Source: Chlamydomonas sphaeroides
Lineage: Eukaryota; Chlorophyta; Chlorophyceae; Chlamydomonadales; Chlamydomonadaceae
Reading direction: 5' to 3'
Assembly (NCBI GenBank): GCA_001662425.1
Contig: BDDC01000217.1
Location: forward strand, 48,148-77,936
DNA length: 29,789 nt
Part shown: piece after piece, positions 8,716 to 18,600 of the stretch
How positions within the stretch are numbered: the stretch's first letter is position 1
Layout of the letters: each line of letters opens with the position of its first letter
Translations under genes and position numbers: made by a program
Notes under the pieces: generated by a model
What the model was told of the DNA's origin: nothing
Seen by the model: only the letters and a program-made list of their open reading frames with translations
Database searches by the model: none

Positions 8716-10821
8716 GCATCGGACAAGAACACAAACGAGGTTGTTTGCAACCTGCGGATCGTCAACAAGTCAGCGGCGGGCGCGCTCAACGACCACACGC
8801 GCATCTGCCTGTCGCAGCCAAGCCCTGCACACGAGTTCACGCGGCAATGGGCAAGCGGCAGCGCCGCCATGGAGCAGCTGCCCCTGAAGAAGCGCCTCCA
8901 GCTACTATGCCTGACGGCGATGAGCGGCGTGGAGGAGAACCTGGCGACGGCCGAGGGCGCCTCGGGCTTGCTGCCAACGCCGGCGAACGCCATGCCCGTG
9001 CTCAAGGCCGCGGCCGCTGCTGACCAGGTGGACTGCTGCAGATGGCTCGAAGTGAACTTCTGGAGGTATTGGTGCCGGCCCTACGATGCCATGGCGGCCG
9101 CGGCGGGGAAGGAGGGCGCCAGGAGCGTCGTCGAGCACAGCATCGCATTGGCCGGCGATCGCAGCAAGTGGCTTAGCAACCCTTACAGTGGCATCGACAC
9201 GGACGATGAGGAGGAAGGCGTGGAGGACACGCTTGGAGTGGCTCTGAAGGCAGCGGCTGAGGGCGGTCACGTCGAGCTGGTGTCGGAGCTGCGGCAGAAG
9301 CAGGAGGAGCTAGGCCTGCCCGCCGTCAGCATGAACGGCCTGTTGGAGTTGCTAGCTCCGCGCTGCTCGCTGGGGCAGCTGCAGCAGCTGCTGACGGAGT
9401 GGGGCGTCGGCGGCAACGAGCCTTGGTGGGCCCGGGTGATGGCGGCGGCCGTCGGCGGCCCATCGCCCGACTGGGCGGCCAAGGCTGAGTTGCTGGAGGC
9501 GCAGGGCTGCCGCTACACCACCGCAGCCTTGGAGGCTGCAGCTGCCGCGGCCACCGACGCGGAGGCGCGGCTGGCGTGGCTGCGGCAGCGGCCCGGCTGC
9601 CCTGCGCTGGCCGCTGCGGTGGCGCGGGCCGCCGGCGACGCGGGCAACACCGGCGCCTTGCGGCAGCTTCTGGCGGAGGGCGTGCGGCCAGACGCGGAAG
9701 GAGTCAACATCCCCCAGGCCGCACGGGAGGGCCGGCTCGAGCTGCTGCAGCTGCTGCATGCGCATGGGCTCCTGGCTCCGTCGCAGCAGCGGGACGCCGC
9801 CCTCGCAGCCGCGGCAGCCGCCCAGACCGCGGTCCTGGAGTGGGCCCTGCAGCTCCCAGCTACTGCCGCGCAGCTTGGTGGTACCGACCCGCGCCTGGTC
9901 GCCGCGGCTGCGCAGTCGGGCAGCGTGCAGCTGGTTGCGTGGCTTCGGCAGCGAGGCTATGTCGGGGACAGCACGGCGTATGAGGGCGCGGCAAGAGTGG
10001 GCAGCCTGCCCATGCTGCGGTGGCTTGCGGCGCAGGGCTGCCCCAAGCCGGTGAGCGCTGCCGTGGGCGGGTTGGGGCAGGCGGCATTGCGGCAAGGCCG
10101 GTGCTACTACGCTTCAGGCTCACTGGGGTGGACGCTGTACGGGCAGGCAGACGCTACAGGTGTTGAGGCGTGCAAATGCATGGCCATGCCCCTATGCTGA
10201 ATTGGGCAAGGACGGCTGGCACGCTAGCGGCAGCAGGTAGAGGTGCGCCCATGCTACAGGTGCCAGCCCGATGCCGGTGCTCCCTCCCTACAGACCGACG
10301 GCCGCCCCTACGTTATCGCCGCGGGGGCCGGTGACATGCTGACGCTGGCTTGCCTCAGGGACATCGGCGTGCCCGTAGGCGGCGGCACGTTTGCGGCCAT
10401 CGTGTCCCAGTCGCGCAGTGGCCTTATCCCCGGCACAACTGACAGGGTCCAGGGCGGGTCCCCGCTGCTGTCGTTCTATCGGGAGGCCCTGACGTGGCTT
10501 CTGGACCACGGCTGCCAGGTGGACTGGATCCAGCTGCTGGGAGAGGATCTTGACGACGCCTACGAGGCCGGTTCGGGCGACTTTGACATGAATGACCATG
10601 TGCGGGTGATGGTGGAGCTGGCAAGGGAGGATGGACCGCGGCAGCAGCGGCGCCGCGCTGCGGCGGAGGCGGCGCTGGCGGAGGTGCCGCGGCTGCGGGC
10701 GGCGCTGGCTGGGGCGCAGCGGGCCGTGGCGGTCGCGGCGGTGGAGCGGGACGCTGCGAGGGCCGAGACGGCGGCGCTGAGGGCCCGGCTGGCGGAGCTG
10801 GAGGGGCGGGGAGCGGGCTGA
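8716..10821 (+). CDS. Volvocine-type ankyrin-repeat protein, 5' end unresolved
   Basis: Two exons: 8716-10050 and 10294-10821, joined by a clean GT-AG intron in phase 0 (donor GTGAGC, acceptor CCCTACAG). The product has 620 residues as drawn, or 569 from the first in-frame ATG at 8869. I extend upstream of that ATG because 8734-8868 clearly encodes family sequence (NEVVCNLRIVNKSAAGAL and ICLSQPSPAHEFTRQWA). In relatives this follows an N-terminal F-box-like helix. The frame is closed by a stop at 8713-8715, itself the end of a possible acceptor (CTAG). The body is a series of degenerate ankyrin-like units of the pattern LxxAAxxGxLELLxWLxxxGC, for example VAAAAQSGSVQLVAWLRQRG. The last ~65 residues, from about 10618, are an Ala/Arg/Glu-rich coiled coil. 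The F-box-like first exon is missing upstream; a candidate lies inverted at 12206-12304. Likely a protein-interaction scaffold; partner unknown. It may be a pseudogene if exon 1 is truly lost. Confidence 0.82.
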
Positions 10822-10822
10822 G

Positions 10823-10848
10823 GCAGGCGCGAGTGACCAAGCTGGCGG
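10823..10848 (+). repeat. Direct repeat, copy B (partner at 7544)
   Basis: GCAGGCGCGAGTG then ACCAAGCTGGCGG, beginning two bases after the ankyrin-gene stop. It matches 7544-7568 at about 24 of 26 positions. Confidence 0.6.
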
Positions 10849-12061
10849 TGCGATGCAGGGTGCTTCTTGGGGCGAGTAGCATTTTGTCGAGTAGTGAGGT
10901 GTGCAGAGCGGAGAGCAGGCGGGCGTGGTCGGCTTCTTTGCATCAGCGTACTGTTGTGAGGATTCTGGCGTATGGTCCGGCAACACGGCCGGTCGGCTCG
11001 CATAGTCATGTTCCGACGTTGGGCGGGTGCGCGGCAATGCTGTCATCATGCTCGCGCCAAGAGGTTTTGTGGGGTGTGGTTCAGAGTGAGAAAAGGGAGA
11101 CATTAGAAACCAGATACTGTAGTGGTGCGCATGGGTTGTAGATACAAGTAGGCAGCGGTACGCAGGACGGTGCGTGGGCAGGCCTTCGAAGCCATGGAAG
11201 GACGGTGTGTGGTACACAGCAAGGCGTGATGAGAGCAGGGGCCAGAGCACGAGACGTATAAGTATGCGTTTTGGGGCCTGCCGGGGCTACACTGCCTGCC
11301 AGGGCTGCACCGCCGGCGCCGGATGCCCGTGGCGTCTCTGCCCTTGCGCGTGACGCGGCATGACGGCGGCCGCACAGCGCGGCGCAGGCACCGCTGCTGC
11401 CCACCGTCGTATCTGCCGACCCCGTGCACAAGTCCCGTGTGCCGAGGCCCGCGACAGCACGAAAAGCAGTACAACACGAAGCCGGGCACTGGGATGGCGA
11501 CGCGACAGCGCCAGTCAACACACACAATAGCGTGGCCGCACATGGCTGACCAGCCGCCATCCAGCAGCAACAGCGAAAGCAAGGGCGGAGACTGGGTTGT
11601 GGGGCGCAAGCCAAGGAAGCGGGCTCCTTAGGGCAGCGGCCGGGGCACGCCATCGGAAAGTGTCGGACGTTTCCCCATCGGAATGGGAAAGAGCAGCATA
11701 CCTCCAACCCGTCATCCGGGGCTGCCGGCCCCCCGCCCCGCGACCATCTGGGCTTCACCAGTTGAAGGCATTGACGAACATAGCTGGGGCACGTGTGCGT
11801 GCTGAGAAACGGCTGGACACGGGCCGTAGCCCCCACCCCGTCCTTGGTCTGGGCCCCTCCCGCAAATCTGGCTACTTCAAATTTTGGCGTCGAACGCAGG
11901 CCCATCACCCTATCGACTCGCCATGCGTCATAGTGCCGTACTTAGCTAGTACGCGAACCCTGGTCTCTTCACCCGGACATGGCCGGGGCACGCTTGCGTT
12001 TGACAGGCACCCCAGACCCCACTCCCGGGCCTCGCGTTAGCAGCTTACAGCCACTATCGTA
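10849..12061. other. Gene-free stretch downstream of the ankyrin gene
   Basis: This holds the 3' flank of the ankyrin gene and then anonymous sequence. Open frames occur on both strands (the longest on the minus strand, 11081-11908), but none shows a domain, a believable start context or family similarity; they look like chance frames in GC-rich DNA. There is a small imperfect palindrome at 11667-11690 (TTTCCCCAT / ATGGGAAA). On the minus strand a TGTAA lies at about 12045-12049, close behind the orphan F-box frame. Confidence 0.5.
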
Positions 12062-12304
12062 TCAGCCGCCGCCCAGCCAGCCAAGCACAGCCAGAAGGCA
12101 CGGCCCGCCCTCGCTGCCAATGCAGCCCGTAACACCGCTACGCTTCCGCTTGGCACCGTCAGCTGAGGCTGAGCTTGGCCGCCTGCCGCTGCAGCCAGGA
12201 CTCGTATCTGGCAGGAATATCGCGACGTGGCGCACAAGCTCGGGGATGGCAAGGAGCGATTGAAAGCTCGTTTCCTCCCCACGTTTAAGTATTGGTTGCT
12301 CCAT
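12062..12304 (-). pseudogene. Orphan F-box-like N-terminal exon
   Basis: From an ATG at 12304 the minus strand reads MEQPILKRGEETSFQ and then SLLAIPELVRHVAIFLPD (ending at 12206). This resembles the first helix of an F-box as it occurs at the start of volvocine ankyrin proteins (L-P-x-E-L-V-x-x-I-A-x-x-L). Past FLPD the frame turns into Ser/Gly/Ala-rich sequence without family features and stops at 12062-12064. No NEVxxxLRxVNK continuation follows on this strand, whereas exactly that continuation starts the plus-strand exon at 8716. A TGTAA sits just after the stop, so a short 80-residue gene cannot be excluded. I favour a broken gene fragment. Confidence 0.45.
12189..12209 (+). repeat. Dispersed short motif, copy 2
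   Basis: CTGCAG followed by CCAGGACTCGTATCT. It touches the point where the orphan F-box frame loses family similarity. Other copies are at 8525 and 13077. Confidence 0.5.
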
Positions 12305-13076
12305 GATCACAAATCACATTGTAAGGAGTTATGTAGACTCTAGCTGACATTGTTCATTTCAATTTAAGGTACGACCTCGCTGACGCAGTAGTGTCACAAG
12401 CCCAGCTGGTTCGCCCAGTGGCTGAGCAATGGATCCAGCTTACGTTTTTAGCGACGGTTAGGAGCACGCGGGCACGGCATGACACGCCCCTTTCCCGCGC
12501 CAATCCCCTGCAGGCCAGCCTGCTGGGACCATGCGTGCCACCCCTGCCGTCCCCTGCCCATTCCGTGTGGCGAGCGCAATTCCCAAGAAAGCTACGCTCG
12601 GGTAACATGTTGCTTCCAGGGGCCGGTGTCTTGGCGCGTGAGCGCCGGGTACCGTGCTGCCTCGTGCTGCCTTCGTGTACTCATGGCGCTTTTATGGCTC
12701 CCGGACAGGGCCAGGCAGGACCCGGGCGGACTAGTGCACCGATCTCCACTTCTGGCCACAAAGCCTCCTGCCTCTGGCTGCATGCTCTAGCGAACCAGTC
12801 GCTTGCATACGCTGTGGCGCCGGCGAGCACCAGGCGAGCATCAGTCATAAAAAATTTCCTGCCTCAAGTCGATGTGATTAATGATCAACTAAAACGAAGT
12901 CAAAGAAGGAATTAAAACCGACGCATCCTCCGCAGCCTCCCCGCCTCCCCGACTCGCGACGAGCGCAAGAGCAGGGAGTCAGGGCATATATCCTTTGGCA
13001 CCGCTGCCTGGCGGCCGCAATGTACGCATCCCCCTTGCCCCTGTCGGCTCTTGCTGCTGCGCCGCTTCCCCTGCCC

Positions 13077-13098
13077 CTGCCTCAGGGCTCGTATCTTA
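13077..13098 (+). repeat. Dispersed short motif, copy 3
   Basis: CTGC then CTCAGGGCTCGTATCTTA. It shares CAGGGCTCGT(A/G)TCTTA with the copy at 8525. Confidence 0.5.
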
Positions 13099-13290
13099 CC
13101 TGGACGGACAATCAATATCCTGTTGACCACTCCCGTTTTATAGGACGCCCGGCTCAACCCACACACCGCCGACCGGGCCTTCCGACCAAGCACGGCCCCA
13201 CGGCCTACTAGCCCTCGTCGTCATGAGTGTCATCTGCTCTGATATGCCGATGGCCCCCCTGGCTGTGAAACGGCGACCTTCGCTTTGCGG

Positions 13291-13317
13291 AGTAACAGCA
13301 ATAGTAACAGTAATAGT
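13291..13317. repeat. Imperfect hexamer microsatellite
   Basis: A run of AGTAAC/AGCAAT/AGTAAC/AGTAAT-type hexamers, AT-richer than its surroundings. Confidence 0.7.
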
Positions 13318-13485
13318 CGTCATGGCCAAGGGTCACCCTTAGTCGTGGCTGCTAACGTGGCAGGCGCCTCGCGCTTGGGCAGGAGCACGCGCCTGGCTAA
13401 GAGATAGGCTGCTTGATAGGCAGGAAGTGACGTGTTGGCAGCATGGGCCGGCGCCCTGCCCCCCGGGGGGGGGGGGGTCAGTCAT

Positions 13486-13504
13486 ATGGCGCGTGCGTTC
13501 TCAG
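13486..13504 (+). repeat. 19-mer abutting the gap, left copy
   Basis: ATGGCGCGTGCGTTCTCAG ends exactly at the first N and is identical to 13825-13843, which begins exactly after the last N. Confidence 0.98.
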
Positions 13505-13824
13505 NNNNNNNNNNNNNNNNNNNNNNNNNNNNNNNNNNNNNNNNNNNNNNNNNNNNNNNNNNNNNNNNNNNNNNNNNNNNNNNNNNNNNNNNNNNNNNNN
13601 NNNNNNNNNNNNNNNNNNNNNNNNNNNNNNNNNNNNNNNNNNNNNNNNNNNNNNNNNNNNNNNNNNNNNNNNNNNNNNNNNNNNNNNNNNNNNNNNNNNN
13701 NNNNNNNNNNNNNNNNNNNNNNNNNNNNNNNNNNNNNNNNNNNNNNNNNNNNNNNNNNNNNNNNNNNNNNNNNNNNNNNNNNNNNNNNNNNNNNNNNNNN
13801 NNNNNNNNNNNNNNNNNNNNNNNN
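13505..13824. other. Assembly gap, 320 N
   Basis: A run of 320 unknown bases. Because the same 19-mer abuts both sides, the stated length is doubtful and the true gap may be zero or a collapsed repeat. Confidence 1.
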
Positions 13825-13843
13825 ATGGCGCGTGCGTTCTCAG
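13825..13843 (+). repeat. 19-mer abutting the gap, right copy
   Basis: Identical to 13486-13504; see that entry. Confidence 0.98.
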
Positions 13844-14525
13844 CCAGCGCGCGGGTCACCAAGCGCTTTAATTGTCGCGTGGCCTTACATCACATACTGC
13901 GCTTGATGGCCCGTGCACCAGCAATGCCCCGGGGCGCAGCCGTCTCGACGCTCTAGGCAACCGCCATACCAAAAAAAGAGAAACGCGAACGAAGGCAGCA
14001 CATGCCCAACGCCAGCCCAGCCCCATACGCTCAACTTGCCCCGACGTCCAACACTGCAGTGCCAACACGCGCTAGCTGTTTGACACGCAAGTCGCCAGAC
14101 AGCTTGTGCGCATCGGGAGTACGGCATTATTGGGGCGAAGCCCCAACCCCCGTCCTTCGCATGGGTCCTACCAGGCGCCCCCGCCACTAGGCCGGACAGG
14201 CCCCCCGCCTCAGCCGGACAACATGCGCGAGTCATGTGCGAAGCGCAACCTTGCCGCGTCAGTCAGATGTGTATACCTACCACCAGGCGTCCGCCCGCAT
14301 CCCCGGGGACGCAACCGGCGCGCATCATCCTGCAGCACACGCACCGTCCCAGGGCTGCGTCGCGACGGCCTCCTGCCCCACGCCGCCAGCACCGGCAGCC
14401 CACAGTGACACCACTTCGATTACTTCCCATCCGCGTTCTTCGTTATCCCACGTATGCTCAGCACACAGCACAGTCAGGCCCGTGGTCCTGCCGCGCGCAT
14501 CAAGCACGACAGCCGACCCCGCAGC
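13844..14525. other. Gene-free stretch between gap and small minus-strand gene
   Basis: This contains the 3' flank of the minus-strand gene ending at 14526. I see no domain-bearing frame, no tRNA and no clear poly(A) signal. Confidence 0.5.
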
Positions 14526-15219
14526 TCAGCTGGCCTCGAGGTCCTCCAGCGACCGTTGCAGCGCCTCCGAGATGAGCAGCCCCTCGTACCGTCGCCCCAC
14601 GTCGTCGCTGCCCTCCTGCAGCGCCAGCCGTCGCGCCGCCAGCATCATGTCCACGTGGACCTGGTGCTGCCGCTCCAGCGCGGCCTCGAGCCCGATGGCC
14701 CCCGCGACCAGGGATTCCGTCTTGAAAGACGTGTTAAGCCAAGGCTCCTTCTTCATGGCTTTCTCTATCAGCGTGCCCACGTCAACGGCGCCAGGGTTGT
14801 CCAGCAGGTCGGGGACCAGGGTGTCGGCGGCCCCGGCATCGTCGGACGTGAATGGAACGGGCGACTCGGATGGCGCCGCGCTGGACGTTGCTTCGGAGCT
14901 GAACACCCGCCGTGCGCGTGCGACGCTTGGTAGTGCACCCTGGCAACTTGTTGAGGCTACCGCTGCTGTGGCTTGGAGCTCGGCAGGGGTGCCGACAAGG
15001 GCTGTGGTGGGCCACGGCGGACAGCAGAGGGGGCAGACGGGGGCGCGATGTGTCTTTCAGGTGCAGCCGCCGCAGCAGGGCTCATCCAGGCCACTCAAAA
15101 AGGTCGTCGCTTGTATGATTCAGGCGCGGTGGCGTGTTCCCGCGCCAAAGGTTGCGAATCGGGCTTGGTACATCCGCACCTCGGCAAGCCGCTCGCAGCG
15201 TCGGTAATGCCGTTCTCAT
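14526..15219 (-). CDS. Hypothetical small protein, possible organelle presequence
   Basis: Not recognised. The 3' exon (14526-14898, ends TGA) looks truly coding. It has a balanced helical composition unlike the Pro/Gly/Arg-rich chance frames around it, with EKAMKKEPWLNTSFKTES, an LEAALERQHQVHVDM helix and a C-terminal EALQRSLEDLEAS helix. A 5' exon at 15095-15219 begins MRTALPTLRAACRG and joins it in phase 2 across a 196 bp intron (weak donor GTGGCC, acceptor TTCAG), giving 165 residues. The N-terminus is rich in Arg, Ala, Thr and Leu and poor in acidic residues, as in mitochondrial or plastid presequences. The 5' exon and the join are tentative; the 3' exon is firmer. The gene faces the CEP70 gene head to head across 440 bp. 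Confidence 0.45.
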
Positions 15220-15659
15220 TTCAGTAGAGGGGGTCCGTTATATTTCGACGCCGACCGGGGCAACTAGGGACGTGTCGCTGTGTCGCGCACACAAGGCTGC
15301 TGTGTCAAGTTTGGTTACGATGCTGTTGAAACGAAGGTCAAGGTTGGTGGTGCTTTGGCGTAGTCTGCATTCGGCACGGCCGAAGCAGAAGTTTTGGGGG
15401 TCCAAATCCCATGCAAGGATCGAGGGGCAAACCCTGTGCTCATTGTTGCGCCAGACAAAATGCTAGCGCTGTTAACCTGCTTTATACACGATCAAGTTTT
15501 GCTACGTGCAAACACTGCACGCCAGACGAGTTGACCGTCGTCGACAGCCGAAGGCGCATACCTCTCGCCAGTCCTCGCTGCCACGCCAAAGCTCCCCTAT
15601 GTAGGATAAGTTGTCAGATAGAAACGGTACTCGCGCTATAGGCGTAGGCGACCGACCAT
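15220..15659. promoter_or_regulatory. Candidate bidirectional promoter between small gene and CEP70
   Basis: This 440 bp stretch separates two divergent start codons (15219 minus, 15660 plus). It is less GC-rich than its neighbours and includes TTATATTTC near 15238 and TTTATACACG near 15481, either of which could act as a TATA-like element. Called from position and composition only. Confidence 0.35.
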
Positions 15660-18600
15660 ATGACGGACGCCGATGGCGCTGCGCCACTGCGCAGCGTCTT
15701 CAACTCGGACGACGACCTGACGAATTTCCTCGCAGGTACAGTACGATATCAGAGCGCGGGGGGTGGGCAGGGGTAGAACGCCTGTGACAAGCCCCGCCAG
15801 CCGTCCTCACCACCCGACCCCGGCCTTCCACCCTGTAAACAGGCTTGCGCGCCAAGTACGCCAACCTCTACCCTCAGTACGCTGAAGGCAGGCCGCCTGG
15901 GGACGCCACTGATGCTGCTGCACCAGGTACAAACTCTGCACCTCTCTTGGCTCCCCGACATTTTTATAGTCACAGACTGCCTTCGACCGCTCCCCGCACC
16001 TACCGCAGCTCTTCTCGCCGCCGCCGCCGCCGCCGCTTCTGCTGCTGTTGCTGCTGCAGCACCCGAGCTCGCGAATGCCCCAGCGGTCGCGGCCTCGGAC
16101 ACGGAGCTGGCCGGCACCTCGGCCTCCTTCGACCTGCGGCTCTCGCAGCTGCGGTCCAGCCTGCAGTCGCTGCAGCAAATCCTGCCAAAGCGCACTAGCA
16201 CCACAGCCAACCTTCTCGACAGCTTCATAGCCGTCTCCAGCAACGTACTCGCGCCCAGCAATGGTGCCGGCGCGAGCGGCGCCGCCACGTCAGCCGCTGT
16301 CCCTGCCCCCGGCGACCTCCACGCTCAGGTACCCGAACCTCCTGCAGCCAGCGCTGCAGTGCCGGAGCACCTGAGCGAGCAGCCTCATCCAGACCCATCG
16401 GAGCAGCTCTACCAGCACGCCAGCGCCGAGCACTGGCTGGCTGCAGCGGTGCCAGCCCCCTCCGAGCCGCGCGGCTACACACCCGCCTGGCCTGTGGATG
16501 GGCTGGCAGGGGCCTGCGCAGCGCCGGTTGCGACTCATGCCGACGGCCCTAGCCCCATGGCCGGGGATGGCGAGCACTCAGCGGAGGCCCAGCACGGCGG
16601 CGCAGCGGCGCAGGACTGCGCTGCACCTCCGCCCGATGCGGCCTTCGTCGAGCTGGCGGCCGCCTACAGCCGCCGTACGCTTCATCCGCCCTCCAGTGAG
16701 GCCTCCCTGGCTTCGCTGGAGGCAGCGGGCACCGCAGCGCACAGCCACCCGCCGCCGTACTACGAGGACGGCTGCGCAGCGGCGCCGCTTGGCGCGTCGG
16801 GGCTGGCCTTGCAGCTGCCTACTGCTGCGGCGCTGCATGCTGCGGCGCTGCTGCATGAGGAGGGCCACATGTGGCGGCGGCGCGCCGGCGGCGCGGACGA
16901 GGGGCACGCTGCCACACAGCAGTCCCTGCACGCGCACCTGTCCGCTGGCCCACGGCGCGGCCGCTATGACGATTCTGATGAGGGCGGGTTGCCGTGGACG
17001 CTGGCCGGCCTTGCGGGCCCGCAGGCATGGGGAAACGCCGCCGACGGCAGCGCGCCAGCGTGGCGCCGAAGCGGTGGAGACCCCGAGCCGGTCGCGGCAA
17101 GGCTGCAGCCGCTCGGTCCTACGCAGCCCCTGCAGCCGCCCGTGGCGGCCGCCTTTGGGCCAGGCGGCTTGTGCGCCCTGGCGGGCAGCACATCCACGAG
17201 CAGCAGCGAGGACGAACTCGGCGAGCTGCCAGGCAGCTCCGGCGCGCCCTGCGAGAACGGGATAGCGGCCGATGGCAGCGCCGCCGGGTCGATTGGGGCA
17301 TGGGCGCCGACGGGCCGCGGCAGCCCAGCACGCCGACGGCTGTGGCAGCTGGGCAGCGCCGGCACCGCTGAGTCCTCCGGCATCTCGGCTGGCGGCACCA
17401 GCACCACAGGAACCGCAGAGGCGTCGGGGCCGGAGGCGCCCAGCGGCCTAGGCGCCCCGCCTTCCGCATGGTCTGCTGGCCGCCCGCCGGCGTGGCCGGC
17501 AGCGGCGCGGGCGCACGGTGGCGCCGCCAGCGGCGGAGGCAGCGCCGCCGCCGCCGCCAGCCTGGGCGGTGCGGCTGCGTTATCCTCGGCGGCTGGCTCC
17601 GTAGGCGGCGCGGGCACGAGTGCCACCTACGAGAGCAGCGCCGTGTGGGAGAGCGTGGACGAGGCGCCCGAGGCCGAGGGCGCCGCGGCCAGGGAGCGCG
17701 AAGTGCTGGAGGACGCTGAGGCGCACCAGGCGGATGTGGCAGAGGCCTCGGCACTGTGCGACGCATCGCTGGAGTGGGAGCAGCCGCAGGGGCCTGTTAG
17801 CGGCACCGGTAGCGATGAAGTCCAACCGTCGCGGGGCGAGCAGCCAGGTTCCTTGGGCGGGTTGATGGATAGTGGGCATCCCGCCGCTTTGTTACCTGAA
17901 GATGGCGACGGCGGCGACGGCTCAGGTTTGAGCGAGGACGGAGTGACCGGCGGCTGGCGTGCTGACGACTCGACGACTGGGTCCATGAGCGAGGACGCTC
18001 GCGGCGCATCCCAATTGCTGCCAGCCCCCGTGGGGGCCGCAGGGCAGCCGTCGACAGCTCGCGCGGCGCTTTGCTCCGGCAGCGAGGGTCCGGCGTGGCT
18101 GCATGGTTGGGCGGGCGCGGACGCCTCGGCACCAGAGCCGACGGCCTCGCCCCGCTGCCCGGAGCGGGAGCCGCAGGCCCCTCCGCAGCAGGCTCTGCAG
18201 CCCACAGCGCCTGGCGCCAGTCCCGGCGGCGGGCAGCCGCGGCAGCGCCGGCGCTGGGGCAGCCCGCTGCCCGAGGGCGCCAGCACGCGGCAGTCCCAGC
18301 AAGGCCTTCCGTCTTCGTCTTCTCGGGAGCTGGAGCTGGAGCTGGAACAGGAGCGCGTTGCGGACGGGCCCAACGGGGCTATGGCAGCTTGGGGTCGCCT
18401 GCCGAACCCGCCGCCGCCAGCCTCTTGTAGCCCGTGGCTCGGCCCCTCGTATGCGGCCGGCTTGCCGGACGGCACCCATGGCAGCGGCCCTGGCTGGGTG
18501 GACGCGCTGCAGGGCCCATCGCCGGTCGCTGCGGCGGCCGGCGGCTGGGATGGCGCTGGCGATGAGGCAGGCTGGGTGCCGAAAGAGGTCGGAGCTGGCG

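Larger units (their letters stand above)
12305..13504. other. Gene-free stretch with an AT-rich patch, up to the assembly gap
   Basis: The first ~70 bases (to about 12370) are markedly AT-rich for this window and lie upstream of the orphan F-box frame, so they may be its old promoter. The rest contains a third copy of the dispersed motif and a TAA/CAG-type microsatellite. Frames such as plus 12391-12915 show nothing recognisable. The stretch ends in a G-run (13465-13477) just before the gap. Confidence 0.5.

Noticed and set aside
8869..10200. Starting the ankyrin protein at the ATG at 8869 and ending it at 10200
   Set aside because: Family sequence continues in frame upstream of the ATG, and a clean phase-0 intron joins 10050 to 10294, adding the conserved C-terminal part.
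11081..11908. 275-residue minus-strand frame downstream of the ankyrin gene
   Set aside because: Cys/Pro/Ala-rich with no recognisable motif and no clear splice partners; looks like a chance frame.
13427..13956. Open frames spanning the N gap
   Set aside because: They consist mostly of unknown residues and exist only because Ns contain no stop codons.
15390..15460. tRNA-like piece around GGGGGTCCAAATCCC
   Set aside because: It resembles a T-arm, but no acceptor, D or anticodon arm can be drawn around it.
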